Shown here: positions 1 to 9,063 of the stretch, piece by piece
Layout: each line of letters begins with the position of its first letter
How positions within the stretch are numbered: the stretch's first letter is position 1
Source: Spirosoma linguale DSM 74
GTDB taxonomy: Bacteria; Bacteroidota; Bacteroidia; Cytophagales; Spirosomataceae
DNA length: 64,000 nt
Reading direction: 5' to 3'
Assembly (NCBI GenBank): GCA_000024525.1
Contig: CP001769.1
Coordinates: forward strand, 1 to 64,000
Program-made: the position numbers and the translations under genes
The notes under the pieces: model-generated
The model's database searches: none
The model's input: only the letters and a program-made list of their open reading frames with translations
What the model was told of the DNA's origin: nothing

Positions 1-35
1 TTTGATGGCACCCAACGTAACAGAAGTATAAACCC

Positions 36-1469
36 GTGAATGTAACTCCTCAGACCGGCATGCAGCGTGAAGTAACGACGGTGTGGAATCGCTGTCTGAA
101 TGTCATACGGGAGATTGTCCCCGAACAAAGTTTTAATACGTGGTTCGAGCCAATTGTTCCCCTGCGGCTAAATGGTCATGTCCTGACCATTCAGGTTCCG
201 AGTGAGTTTTTCTACGAATGGCTGGAGGAAAACTTTGTACACGCTCTGCGTAAAGCCCTCGACACGGCTATTGGACGCGATGGACAGCTCGAATACTCCA
301 TCATTGTCGATAAAGGCAACGAGCAGAATCGGCCGCTTACGGTCAATGTGCCCACCACCAAATCGACGCAAACTTCCAAGCCGGATAATGTCAATCCCGA
401 TATTCTGAAGAGCCCGTTTCAGCTCAAAGACCTCGATTCGCTAACGCTGGACTCGTACCTGAACCCAAGCTATACTTTCGACAATTATGTGGAAGGAGAC
501 TGCAACCGGCTGGCGAGATCGGCCGGTTATGCTGTTGCCGAGCGACCGGGCGTAACCTCCTTTAACCCGCTCATGATCTATGGCGGAGTGGGGCTGGGCA
601 AAACCCACCTGGTGCAGGCCATCGGTAACTTTATCAAGAACAACAACCAGGGCAAGTTTGTCTTGTATGTTACGTCGGAGAAGTTTACGAACCAGTTTCT
701 GAACGCCGTTCGTTCGGATGGTATTCGCGACTTTACGTCGTTTTACATGCAGGTCGATGTGCTGGTGATCGACGATGTGCAGTTTTTGCAGAAGAAAGAG
801 AAAACGCAGGAGATCTTCTTCCACATCTTTAACCACCTCCACCAGTCCGGAAAGCAGATTATCATGACCTCCGACCGGGCGCCGAGGGCACTGGACGGGC
901 TGGAAGATCGCTTGTTGTCGCGCTTTAAATGGGGGTTGTCAGCCGATTTGCAAACGCCCGACCTTGAGACCCGTATTGCCATTATCCAGAAAAAGCTCCA
1001 GGCCGAAGGTATTTATATCGATGATACCGTGATCGAGTACCTGGCGCACAGTGTCAACACAAACGTTCGGGAACTGGAGGGCGTCATTGTGTCGCTGATG
1101 GCACAGGCATCACTCAACCGGCGGGAAATCGACCTTGAACTGGCCAAGCAAACCCTGCGCAACATCGTTGTCGACTCCGACCGGGAAGTTACGATTGACT
1201 CGGTTCAGGAAGCCGTTGCCAGCTTTTTCAACGTAACCATTGCCGACCTGAAAGCGAAAAGCCGCAAGCGTGAACTGGTTCACCCCCGGCAGATTGCCAT
1301 GTACCTGGCCAAAGAGAAAACCGATCTGTCGCTGAAATCCATTGGCTACCATTTTGGCGGGCGTGACCACAGCACCGTCATTCATGCCGTACAAACGGTA
1401 AGTGATCTGGTCGCCAAACACGCCGAAACCCGCGATATTATCGAGAAACTGAAGGGTCAGTTCAAATAG
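36..1469 (+). CDS. dnaA: Chromosomal replication initiator protein DnaA
   Basis: DnaA binds origin DnaA boxes and, with ATP, melts the origin to load DnaB. The 477-residue protein has the usual order: N-terminal DnaB-interaction domain I (about 10-90), a variable linker, the AAA+ core with Walker A GGVGLGKT (183-190) and Walker B VLVIDD (242-247), then the C-terminal DNA-binding domain IV with the signature GGRDHSTVIHA (441-451). The start used is a GTG; an in-frame ATG at 60 beginning MQREVTTVWNRC is the alternative and keeps all conserved domain I residues. No clear ribosome site separates them. Only 35 bases upstream are in the window, so promoter and origin cannot be assessed. Length and motifs fit the family fully; only the start is uncertain. 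Confidence 0.98.
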   Translation: MNVTPQTGMQREVTTVWNRCLNVIREIVPEQSFNTWFEPIVPLRLNGHVLTIQVPSEFFYEWLEENFVHALRKALDTAIGRDGQLEYSIIVDKGNEQNRPLTVNVPTTKSTQTSKPDNVNPDILKSPFQLKDLDSLTLDSYLNPSYTFDNYVEGDCNRLARSAGYAVAERPGVTSFNPLMIYGGVGLGKTHLVQAIGNFIKNNNQGKFVLYVTSEKFTNQFLNAVRSDGIRDFTSFYMQVDVLVIDDVQFLQKKEKTQEIFFHIFNHLHQSGKQIIMTSDRAPRALDGLEDRLLSRFKWGLSADLQTPDLETRIAIIQKKLQAEGIYIDDTVIEYLAHSVNTNVRELEGVIVSLMAQASLNRREIDLELAKQTLRNIVVDSDREVTIDSVQEAVASFFNVTIADLKAKSRKRELVHPRQIAMYLAKEKTDLSLKSIGYHFGGRDHSTVIHAVQTVSDLVAKHAETRDIIEKLKGQFK

Positions 1470-1536
1470 ATGGAACCGACCAATTGACACCAGGGGTAAT
1501 CTCGAAAAGAGACTTTACGCCGGTTCATTCGTCAGC

Positions 1537-2535
1537 ATGATAAACATGCTGAAAATTATCACCCGATCTCAACTTAATACCGATGCCTGGAACGCCTGTG
1601 TGGCAAGCTCCCGTCATGTAAGGGTCTATGGCTATTCATGGTATCTGGATGCCGTACTGCCCGCACCCGACTGGCAGTGGGTGGGTATCGTAAACGTCGA
1701 TACGTTCGGGGCGTACCAGGCGGTGATGCCGGTTCCATTGCGTCGGAAGCGGGTTGCCGGGATTTTGTACCGTTGGGTTGTACACCAGCCGTTTTTCTGC
1801 CCGTTCTTGTCCATCTTCAGCGCTGCCGAATGGCCGGATACGGCCCCATTCTTTGAGCAACTGCTCAGGCGGTTTCGGTACGGTTCGCTGTTCTGTCTAC
1901 AGCGACAACCCGGCATCGATCTTTCTTCCGTCGCCTGTCATTTACGGACTACCCATACCATCGACCTATCGGTCGGTTACAATCGTGTTTATTCAACTTA
2001 CACCCGCGACCGTAAACTGAACTTGCGCCGGGCTCGCCATGCGTTTGAAGCGGATAACCGGTGGACCCTAGTTGAATCAACAGACATTGAGCCGCTGTTA
2101 ACCTTATTCCGGGAAAACCATGCCGATGCCATTGATGGGGGTGTTGCCGACTGGGCCTATGTCCTATTCAGGAAGCTGGCTCATTCACTGCATGAACGTG
2201 GTTTATTTCTGCTTCGATATGCCGTTTGTGATGGCCAAATTGAAGCAGGTGCTTTGTTTGTCTGCGAGGAGACGCGTATTACGTATCTGTTCAATGCGGC
2301 CTCTCCATTGGGTCGAAAAGCGAACGCCCGCACAATGCTCATCGATCAGCTGATTCAGGAAAAAGCGGGCCAGCCGGTGATCTTTGACTTCGAAAGCCCC
2401 GAAAAACCGTCGATTCGGAGCTTTTACCAGAGTTTCGGGGCGATTGAAGAGCCATTCTGGGCCATGCGCTGGAACCGACTGAGTGCAATTGAAAACTGGT
2501 TACGCATTGGCTGGAGCTACTTCAAAAAGCTATGA
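1537..2535 (+). CDS. FemAB/BioF2-like GNAT acyltransferase
   Basis: A 332-residue soluble protein with no signal peptide. It resembles the FemAB-like, BioF2-like acetyltransferase group found widely in Bacteroidota: an N-terminal half rich in aromatic residues, and a C-terminal GNAT fold ending in the characteristic FDFESPEKPSIRSFYQSFGA segment (about 279-298), where the family has a conserved F-D-F-E and F-G-A. Such proteins transfer acyl or aminoacyl groups, sometimes to cell-wall or lipid precursors, but the substrate here cannot be told. ATG start at 1537; a second ATG at 1546 is equally possible. It follows dnaA on the same strand after 67 bases, but no functional link is implied. Confidence 0.75.
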   Translation: MINMLKIITRSQLNTDAWNACVASSRHVRVYGYSWYLDAVLPAPDWQWVGIVNVDTFGAYQAVMPVPLRRKRVAGILYRWVVHQPFFCPFLSIFSAAEWPDTAPFFEQLLRRFRYGSLFCLQRQPGIDLSSVACHLRTTHTIDLSVGYNRVYSTYTRDRKLNLRRARHAFEADNRWTLVESTDIEPLLTLFRENHADAIDGGVADWAYVLFRKLAHSLHERGLFLLRYAVCDGQIEAGALFVCEETRITYLFNAASPLGRKANARTMLIDQLIQEKAGQPVIFDFESPEKPSIRSFYQSFGAIEEPFWAMRWNRLSAIENWLRIGWSYFKKL

Positions 2536-2564
2536 TGATAAAGTCAGACTAGCCGGAAAACCGT

Positions 2565-3431
2565 CTACCTGAAATAGGTAAGGGGAGACACCAGACTATA
2601 GTCCAGGTTCGCCCTGAAGAGTTCCTGTAATACACCAACATGGGTCTGCCCAAAGAGTAACAGCAGTTTCTTGCCCTGATACTGACGCTGGCTTATCAGG
2701 GCATTGCTGTAAATTTTCAGGTTTCGATTGTAGAACAGACTGATAAATTCGGCACCGATGTACCGCTTGTCAATTTTGCTGACATCCAGCGTGTTCGCGG
2801 CTGTTTTGGAAAATTCACCGTTTACCACCAGGGCCGGTAAGTTGTAAAACAGGCGATGCGTAAGCGCGATCATTTCGGGTTGATTAAGCCTGCGTATGTA
2901 TTCATAAACCGACAAACTGTCTTGCTGAACCTGTTTTTTTAACGGACGGGCAATTCCCTGTAACTGTTGCAGTGCTCGTTGATACACATCAATATTGGTT
3001 CCGTCGGTCAGTAGCGACTGCGATGTGGCTTCGTAATGATCAACGCAGTAGACGCGCTTATGCTTTAAGCGTTTCGCCAGGGCAAACCCAATTTGGTAGG
3101 TCTCACTACGTCCGTAAGGCAAGGCATCCAGGGTCAACTTCCCCGTTGCATAAAGGGCAAATAAACTGTCGATTCGAGGTTGTTCGATGGGGTCGACTTC
3201 AACCATAATCATATCGGGGGCGTAGGCCTGAAAGCAGGTATTGAGCTGGTTGATCTCTGCCTGTTTTTTAGGACTGTACACATCGGACTGGGGCTGTTGG
3301 TTATAAAGCTGGTTCAGGTGGTCGAAGCCTGCGAGCATAACCTGAACGGAAGCTTGGTTTTGGGCACTGGCATCAATAACCAGTAGACCAAACAGGCAAA
3401 GGGCAATAAACTGGCGGTATAAATGAATCAT
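2565..3431 (-). CDS. Exported DUF5694 domain protein
   Basis: 288 residues with a signal peptide (hydrophobic stretch about 8-20, cleavage likely after ASA at about 23). The mature part matches the DUF5694 family of Bacteroidota, which is distantly like TraB/PrgY: it has a conserved 'MVEVDP' strand and a C-terminal LLLLFGQTHVGVLQELF segment with the family's Gly-x-x-His. The biochemical role is unknown; TraB-like proteins are suspected peptidases or signal inactivators, which is only an analogy. It is convergent with the FemAB-like gene. A TAGGTTTG element lies ten bases before the ATG and probably drives it alone. Confidence 0.7.
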   Translation of the reverse strand: MIHLYRQFIALCLFGLLVIDASAQNQASVQVMLAGFDHLNQLYNQQPQSDVYSPKKQAEINQLNTCFQAYAPDMIMVEVDPIEQPRIDSLFALYATGKLTLDALPYGRSETYQIGFALAKRLKHKRVYCVDHYEATSQSLLTDGTNIDVYQRALQQLQGIARPLKKQVQQDSLSVYEYIRRLNQPEMIALTHRLFYNLPALVVNGEFSKTAANTLDVSKIDKRYIGAEFISLFYNRNLKIYSNALISQRQYQGKKLLLLFGQTHVGVLQELFRANLDYSLVSPLTYFR

Positions 3432-3441
3432 ATGGGTGAAC

Positions 3442-3449
3442 CAAACCTA
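3442..3449 (-). promoter_or_regulatory. TAnnTTTG -7 promoter element
   Basis: On the minus strand this reads TAGGTTTG, matching the Bacteroidota -7 consensus TAnnTTTG, ten bases before the ATG of the DUF5694 gene. No clear -33 TTTG was seen. Assignment rests on motif and position. Confidence 0.45.
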
Positions 3450-3526
3450 AGCAGAGGGCAATAGCGCGTTGGCTAGGCATCAGAGCGATGGGTGTTTGTT
3501 AACGACTGTTTGAGCAGGGGAGGGCG

Positions 3527-4087
3527 TTAAAAAAGAAACCCGAGTTTGACACTCACATTGTCAGAATGTTCAGAGCTGTTGTACCGGTCCCCATTGTAGT
3601 CGGCCCGATTAAGGACATACTGCGACAAATAACCAACGCTCAGCACAAGCGCCGATTTTTCGGCCACGTAGGTGCGAATGCCAATGGCCGGATTGATGTA
3701 TAAATCTCCCTTGCTGCTGGTGTAGCTCGTTTTGACCTTGTCGAGCAGCAGACCGTAACCAATATCGCCCACCAGCATCAGGGCCGTTCGACCTCCGATA
3801 TAAGCCCGTACATCAGCGAAGATCGGCATGAAATTGACGATATTGGTAGAGCCCGTACTGAAACGTACATAAGAAACGCCCAGGCCTGCCGAGAAGTGAT
3901 CGTTCGGTTTGTAGCCATTAACCGTTGAAACGGTAATTGCCCCGGCGCGCCCGTCGATGCTGGGCGCGTACCCAAACTCACTGATATTGACGTAACCCGA
4001 TATTCGCTTTGGCGGGGTAAAGAAGGATTGCCCAATCGCATTGGCTGTTATGGCCAGAAAGAGCAGTAAAAAGGATACTTTTTTCAT
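3527..4087 (-). CDS. Small outer-membrane beta-barrel protein
   Basis: 186 residues from the ATG at 4087, giving MKKVSFLLLFLAITANAIGQ, a standard signal peptide; an upstream in-frame start at 4132 would only put a poor leader before it. The mature chain consists of alternating hydrophobic/polar strands with many Gly, Tyr and aromatic residues and ends in a phenylalanine (LGFLF), as expected of an outer-membrane beta-barrel whose last strand is recognised by BamA. Of the OmpW/porin-family type seen in Bacteroidota; specific function unknown. Single gene, 160-180 AT-rich bases from the divergent surface protein gene. Confidence 0.7.
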   Translation of the reverse strand: MKKVSFLLLFLAITANAIGQSFFTPPKRISGYVNISEFGYAPSIDGRAGAITVSTVNGYKPNDHFSAGLGVSYVRFSTGSTNIVNFMPIFADVRAYIGGRTALMLVGDIGYGLLLDKVKTSYTSSKGDLYINPAIGIRTYVAEKSALVLSVGYLSQYVLNRADYNGDRYNSSEHSDNVSVKLGFLF

Positions 4088-4300
4088 AACGTTTTTTAAC
4101 TGAACGACGAATGTAGGCAATGACGCTAACATGAAGTAGCGGTAGTTACGGATAAATGAATGAAATACGTGTTGAGTCGACTATAATATTATTCTATAGT
4201 CTCTATAATATAAATAGTGTAATGTAGCTTTAAGCAAATATTATGATGAAATAATCATAGTTTACTATAGTTCAACTTTCTTATCCTCTTACTTTATTTT

Positions 4301-6628
4301 ATGGTGAAGACGTCTACTTTACTCAACAAGGCACTTTTATGTCGTCTGCTGGCTACTTGTCTATGGCTACTAACTCCGGTGTATCTATGGGGGCAAACTG
4401 TTTACGTTACCCCCGCCGGAGCGGGGCAGCAAACCGGTGCCGACTGGGCCAATGCGTTACCGGGTTCAGCCTTACAGGCTCAGTTGGCCAGCGCATCGGC
4501 GGGTACCGTATTTCGCCTGGCCGGAGGCCTGTATAAACCCACAATGACGAGTGATCGCTCTATCTCGTTTAGTATTCCCTCGGGTGTACAGGTGTACGGG
4601 GGCTATGTGGGCAGCGGTTCCACCCCCGATCAGCGGGTCGACTTCGCCACCAGCGATCAGCCCAGCAGTACCACCCTTTCTGGTGATATCGACAACGACA
4701 ATCAACTCGATGCCGACAATACCAACAATGTGGTTCGGTTTAGTAAGGTTAATGAGCAGACTCGCCTGGACGGGGTTGTTGTTGCAGGAGGGTATGCTAA
4801 CCAGCCGTTAGCGAATCCAGAACTGTTCAACTCATTCATTGGTGGGGGAGGTATTTATAATGATGCTTATCGTGGTACCAGCAGCCCGACTCTTGAAAAC
4901 TGTTCGCTGAGTGGTAATTACAGTTCCGGTAAGGGAGGAGGACTATTCAATGATAACCGATCTGGTTCAGCCAATCTTAAATTGCTCAATACGGATTTTA
5001 TCAACAATTCAGCCGCTCTTGGCGGGGCTATCTACCAGTATGTTAGTTCGCCAAGTGGCGATTTTATTCCCTTCTTTACCAACTGTCGTTTCGTGGGCAA
5101 TTCGGCCGGATCGGGTGGGGCCGTCTACACGGATGTTACCATTGAGTTCAGCGGTTCTCCAACGCTTACTTCTACGTACATCAATTGCAGCTTTGTCGGG
5201 AATACGGCTACGAGCCGGGGGGGCGCCATGTACAACGATGCCCGGGGAACAACGTCTCTCCAGACTCTGTCTACCTTAATCAACTGTACGCTGAGCGACA
5301 ATACTGCCCCTGTGGGGGGCGCATTTCTGAATACCGCAACGCCACTTTTCACCCGGTTTGTTCTTGTCGTAAGCCAGGTTAACCTAACCAATTGTATCCT
5401 TTGGAACAACGGTGGCACGAATGCTGTCGTTAACGAAACGTACAGCCCGCCATCTGGCGTAACCAGTGGTGGCCAGGGACGTACTGTGTCAACAACTAGT
5501 GTTCTGGAAGCAGGTGTTGTGCTTACCAGCGGCAGTGCCAACCAATTTATTACTGTTTCACCCTTCGTGAGTGAGGGAAGCCTGCAACTGTCTCCTTGTT
5601 CACCAGCGGTCAATACAGGCCTGAACTCAGCTTACACCAGTGCAAATGGTCCGGCTACTGATCTGGCGGGTAATCCCCGCCTGTTTCCTGCCGGGGGTAC
5701 GATTGATGCTGGTGCCTACGAATTGCAGCAGACCAGCGCAACACCAATTGCAATCACCCAGCAGCCAGTGAGTCAGTCCAGCGTGCAGGCCGGGGCTACC
5801 GTGGTGGTAACAGTAGGGCTAAGCGGCCCGGCTACGAGCTATGCCTGGTATAAAGATGGTGTGCTGGTAACAGGTCAGGAATCTGCTACGCTTACGCTGA
5901 CAAATGTGCAGCCTATTCAGTCGGGTTCGTATCAGTTGGTGGCCGTAACCCCATGCAACAGTGTAACGTCGAGTGGATTTAGCTTAGTTGTGACGCCGAT
6001 GGTGTCTAATCCGCTTGTAAGTTCATTGACTGCCACAATATTGAGTCTATGTGCTGGTAGCCAGACGCAGCTTACAGCACAAGCCAGCGGAGGCACAGCG
6101 ACTTACACCTATTCGTGGTATTTCACTGGTGATGCTATTCTAAGTAACGCTGTTAACAATACCATTCAACTTCGGGCGAACACGGCTCAGGTGCTTTCGG
6201 TAAGCGTAGTAGTTACCGATGCGACGGGGGCGACCAGTAGCGCGAGCCTGGCCATTACCATAAACAGCCTTCCCAATGCTTCGTTTACCGGCTTACCCGC
6301 CAGCCTATGTCAGGAGGCTGCTCCCGTTAACCTTACCGCCAGTACACCGGGTGGTAGCTTCGCGGGGGTTGGTGTAGAGGGCAGTACGTTCTACCCCGGT
6401 CGTATTCAGGCGGGTGGACCGTATACGATTACGTATTCAGTTACCAGCCAGGGCTGTTCCAGTACGTCTACGCAAAGCATTAGTGTGCTGTCGGCACCTG
6501 CCGCCCCCAGTCTCGTTACCCTGAATGGTCAACTTTATGCCGGTAATCAGTCTCGGGCGGAGGTGCCACAGTATTCCGGAACAGTAACGTTGGTGAGCAG
6601 TGGGTGTTCCGGTGGCACAATCAGCTGA
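4301..6628 (+). CDS. Beta-helix/Ig-like surface protein, cut short by TGA
   Basis: 775 residues with signal peptide (cleavage about LWGQ, residue 31). Residues about 35-470 form a right-handed beta-helix with polymorphic outer-membrane repeats (GGGIYND, GGAIYQ, GGAVYTD, GGAMYND) and finish with an NPRLF...GTIDAGAYELQ choice-of-anchor Q motif. Ig-like domains follow (about 480-770). The ORF ends at a TGA (6626-6628) where the Ig-like sequence continues in the same frame for another 218 codons, so this is a truncated product of a larger T9SS-exported adhesin. The expected residue at the stop is Trp (TGG to TGA), by analogy with the TISWSGPN-type motif in such domains. Truncated protein would lack the export/anchoring C-terminal domain and so is probably not displayed. 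Confidence 0.85.
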   Translation: MVKTSTLLNKALLCRLLATCLWLLTPVYLWGQTVYVTPAGAGQQTGADWANALPGSALQAQLASASAGTVFRLAGGLYKPTMTSDRSISFSIPSGVQVYGGYVGSGSTPDQRVDFATSDQPSSTTLSGDIDNDNQLDADNTNNVVRFSKVNEQTRLDGVVVAGGYANQPLANPELFNSFIGGGGIYNDAYRGTSSPTLENCSLSGNYSSGKGGGLFNDNRSGSANLKLLNTDFINNSAALGGAIYQYVSSPSGDFIPFFTNCRFVGNSAGSGGAVYTDVTIEFSGSPTLTSTYINCSFVGNTATSRGGAMYNDARGTTSLQTLSTLINCTLSDNTAPVGGAFLNTATPLFTRFVLVVSQVNLTNCILWNNGGTNAVVNETYSPPSGVTSGGQGRTVSTTSVLEAGVVLTSGSANQFITVSPFVSEGSLQLSPCSPAVNTGLNSAYTSANGPATDLAGNPRLFPAGGTIDAGAYELQQTSATPIAITQQPVSQSSVQAGATVVVTVGLSGPATSYAWYKDGVLVTGQESATLTLTNVQPIQSGSYQLVAVTPCNSVTSSGFSLVVTPMVSNPLVSSLTATILSLCAGSQTQLTAQASGGTATYTYSWYFTGDAILSNAVNNTIQLRANTAQVLSVSVVVTDATGATSSASLAITINSLPNASFTGLPASLCQEAAPVNLTASTPGGSFAGVGVEGSTFYPGRIQAGGPYTITYSVTSQGCSSTSTQSISVLSAPAAPSLVTLNGQLYAGNQSRAEVPQYSGTVTLVSSGCSGGTIS

Positions 6629-7306
6629 AGCGGTCCCAATAACCAGTCGGGTACGGGTGCTATTTCCGTTTCGACAACGACCATCGGTACGTTTGTCTAC
6701 TCGGCCCGATGTACAGCCGGGGGTTGCCAGAGCGCACCCACTAGTGCAACGGTGGTTGTAAAGGAGGCTCCTTTGCAATTTGCGAGCCCAGTATTCAACT
6801 GCGCAACGGGGCAACTTACTCTTCGCACAACGGGAGGTAATGGTCAGCCCGTCGAGTATCAGATTCCGACTTTAAGTCAGGGCTGGACGACCACGAATCA
6901 ATTTCTGATTACGGCAAAACAGGCCAAAAAGGGGTTGAAGTTAAATGCCCGTCAGCGCCGGGGATCAGATATGGGCTTCGATAAGGCTGACCTGGATTAC
7001 GATGTGCCGTCGTGTCCGGGTGCCCGTATGGCTACTGAGACCGAACCCGTGAGTGAGTTAACGGTAAGCGTGTTGGGCAATCCGGTAGAAGGGAAAACCG
7101 TCATTGTGGAGATCCGGGGCGCAGAAGGCTTCCCACTGCATATGCAATTAACCGACATAACCGGTCGGCTCATTACCGAGCAGACGATTGAACGGGCTGC
7201 TTCGGTTGAGATACCCCGGCTGCTATTGGACGACCGCACCTCCGGCATGCTGCTGCTTCAGGTCAATACACCGCTTAAGAGTAAGAGCCTGTTTAAAAAT
7301 GCTTGA
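6629..7306 (+). pseudogene. C-terminal remnant of the surface protein (Ig-like + T9SS CTD)
   Basis: This continues the frame of the preceding gene without any further stop: a rest of an Ig-like domain with Cys pairs, then a T9SS type A C-terminal domain (about 7060-7284, beginning near SELTVSVLGNPVEGKTV and with the usual ITGRLI motif). An internal ATG at 6752 could start a 184-residue fragment, but it has no signal peptide and would stay in the cytoplasm. The natural end is missing: an IS element enters at 7285, so the frame now ends SLFKNA. Joining 7284 to 8125 restores KSKSVKVLKTR followed by TAA at 8150-8152, a textbook CTD tail. The intact gene would have encoded about 1003 residues. Confidence 0.85.
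7282..7284. repeat. 3-bp target site duplication, left copy
   Basis: TAA at 7282-7284 is repeated directly at 8122-8124, exactly flanking the insertion sequence. A TNA triplet is the usual target of one branch of the IS5 family. Confidence 0.8.
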
Positions 7307-8121
7307 GCATCCGGTTGATGTTGGACAAATACACGAACGATTCGTGCGAATTGACTCCACATTCATAGTCTTTACTAAGCCGTCTCGACCAATTCATCCA
7401 GGCAAACGTTCGCTCGACTTTCCAGCGCATGGGCAAGACTTGAAAACCGGCTAACTCGCTCACCTTTACCACTTCCAAGAGTAGCCCATAAGACCTTTTA
7501 AGCCAACGGGCTAACTTCTTGCCATACGCACTATCGGCTAAAATCTTGTTCATTCGCTCGTAACCTTGACCAGCTAACCGAGTTAGTACCGCTCTGGCGG
7601 CTGGACTGTCATGTTGATTAGCCGCATGAACTACGACTACTAAAACCAAGCCTAATGTATCCACGATGATGTGCCGCTTACGTCCGTTAACCTTCTTATG
7701 GCCATCATAGCCTTTGGGCACTACACCCCACTCACTACACTTAATGCTCTGTGAATCAATGACGCCCACGCTGGGTGAAGCTTCCCGTTTCGCTTTTTGT
7801 CGTCTACGTTCGACCAACGACTTGTTGAGTCGTTCCCAAGTCCCCTCGTTACGCCACTTCCAGAAGTAGTAGTAGCACAAAGGCCAAGGCGGCAAATCAT
7901 TGGGCATCTGTCGCCACTGGCAACCGGTTTTGGTCAAATACAGTAATGCATTGAGAATCGCACGAAGTGAATACTTTCGTTTACGCTTGTCAGCCAAGAT
8001 TTCTTGGATAACTTGCCAAGCGGAATCAGTCAGGTCTGTGGGGTACATCTTTGGTCGGATTAACCCACAAGATAGGCTGATTCTATTCTTTTAGGGCCTC
8101 ACCCCATTTTTAAACAGGCTC
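7285..8121. mobile_element. IS5-family insertion sequence, 837 bp, complete
   Basis: Bounded by perfect 17-bp terminal inverted repeats, GAGCCTGTTTAAAAATG at 7285-7301 and its complement at 8105-8121, with 3-bp TAA target duplications outside. It holds one intact transposase gene on the minus strand. Perfect ends, an intact gene and an intact target duplication indicate a recent insertion and a probably active element. It sits in the last codons of a T9SS-substrate gene. No second copy is in this window. Confidence 0.93.
7293..8048 (-). CDS. IS5-family DDE transposase
   Basis: 251 residues. The N-terminal part (about 1-90, LTDSAWQVIQEIL...GCQWRQMPNDLPPW) is the DUF4096-type DNA-binding region of IS5-family transposases; the rest is the RNase H-like DDE catalytic domain. 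The three acidic residues are visible in GVIDSQSIK, in ILADSAYG and in RWKVERTFAWM (DDE_Tnp_1 style). The gene is single-frame, with no frameshift, and its stop codon lies inside the left terminal repeat. ATG start at 8048. Cuts and pastes the 837-bp element. Confidence 0.93.
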   Translation of the reverse strand: MYPTDLTDSAWQVIQEILADKRKRKYSLRAILNALLYLTKTGCQWRQMPNDLPPWPLCYYYFWKWRNEGTWERLNKSLVERRRQKAKREASPSVGVIDSQSIKCSEWGVVPKGYDGHKKVNGRKRHIIVDTLGLVLVVVVHAANQHDSPAARAVLTRLAGQGYERMNKILADSAYGKKLARWLKRSYGLLLEVVKVSELAGFQVLPMRWKVERTFAWMNWSRRLSKDYECGVNSHESFVYLSNINRMLKHF

Positions 8122-8124
8122 TAA
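8122..8124. repeat. 3-bp target site duplication, right copy
   Basis: TAA directly after the right terminal repeat, matching 7282-7284. Downstream, 8125-8152 holds the displaced last nine codons and stop (TAA, 8150-8152) of the interrupted surface protein gene. Confidence 0.8.
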
Positions 8125-8178
8125 GTCTGTTAAAGTGCTGAAAACGCGATAAACGACGTTTTTTATCAGATTCATTAC

Positions 8179-8219
8179 GACGATGGGGGCTGCAGGTTTA
8201 ACCTGTAGCCCCCATCGTC
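8179..8219. terminator. Bidirectional hairpin terminator
   Basis: Inverted repeat with about 20-base arms (GACGATGGGGGCT.. / ..AGCCCCCATCGTC) and almost no loop, between the convergent surface protein gene and the DUF3108 gene. Short T runs lie on either side. Confidence 0.65.
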
Positions 8220-8241
8220 TTGTATAGGCGTATTACTTCTT

Positions 8242-9033
8242 CTACTTATAATAGCGCAACGGCTGTTTCAAACCCCCATCGCGTTTGAGGTCCATTTCCA
8301 TGGAGCCGACAAAAAAGTCGACTTCTACCTTAATGGGTACCTTGTTCGCGTCGTCGGAAACGAAAATCCGGATGGATTCTTCTTCCTTGATGAGTTTATT
8401 CTGCGGCAGAACCGGGTTTAGCTTGATGACATTGATCTTGCCCTGCTTTGTCTTCACAACGTCTTTGCCCCGGTAGCGCACCTTCATGTTATAGACAGTA
8501 TCGTCGTAAAAAGCCGGGACTTCAATGACCTGTCCGCTGCTTAGTTTACTGAAATCAATAGTGCGCAGGAAGTAGTAGCCGCTGATCAGGTCGTGCACAT
8601 TATCGGGCACTTTAAAAATGTCCTTCTCGGTGCGCTCTTCAGCTTTCACCGTGTTCGCTTCGTGGTTGAACGTAATGTTTTCTTCCTTACGGTAACTGTT
8701 TTCCTGAAGGTTGGTATAAAATTTCTGCGGCAGAATAGCCGAGGTATCGATGTACGACCGCCAGGTATCCCGGATGCGCGTCACAAGATCAAAGGCCCCC
8801 AGCGTCCGGGCGTCGACGTTGACCCGATAACAGGGGCGCTCATTGACTTTGTAGAGCGTAGGACTTACATCGACAACAGCTTCGGCTGCGTTGATAAAGC
8901 CATAGTGTACCCGATATTCCAGGTGCTCGCCCGGACCAAAACTGGTATTGTGCACACGACGATAGGCATTCATAGCCACAAAGCCCATGCTTAGAGCAGA
9001 TAAAATACCGATGCTAATTAGTAACTTCTTCAT
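8242..9033 (-). CDS. DUF3108 domain-containing exported protein
   Basis: 263 residues with an N-terminal hydrophobic segment (about 4-22) acting as signal peptide or anchor. The rest matches the DUF3108 family, periplasmic beta-rich proteins: GEHLEYRVHYGFINAAEAVV near the start, a central 'SGYYFLR' motif and a 'KVPIKVEVDFFVGSMEMDL' type C-terminus. Function is unestablished in the family. It lies 30 bases downstream of the aminopeptidase gene on the same strand, so both are likely one transcript ending at the hairpin at 8179-8219. Confidence 0.85.
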   Translation of the reverse strand: MKKLLISIGILSALSMGFVAMNAYRRVHNTSFGPGEHLEYRVHYGFINAAEAVVDVSPTLYKVNERPCYRVNVDARTLGAFDLVTRIRDTWRSYIDTSAILPQKFYTNLQENSYRKEENITFNHEANTVKAEERTEKDIFKVPDNVHDLISGYYFLRTIDFSKLSSGQVIEVPAFYDDTVYNMKVRYRGKDVVKTKQGKINVIKLNPVLPQNKLIKEEESIRIFVSDDANKVPIKVEVDFFVGSMEMDLKRDGGLKQPLRYYK

Positions 9034-9063
9034 ACGAACAACCGCCCAACTGCCGGGCTTCGT

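Noticed and set aside
1..35. Replication origin next to dnaA
   Set aside because: Only 35 bases upstream are present, with no DnaA boxes; the origin may be just outside the window.
6626..6628. TGA read as Trp or selenocysteine
   Set aside because: The other genes in the window use TGA as a normal stop (for example the ispF-HEPN overlap), no recoding hairpin is evident, and the peroxidase uses Cys.
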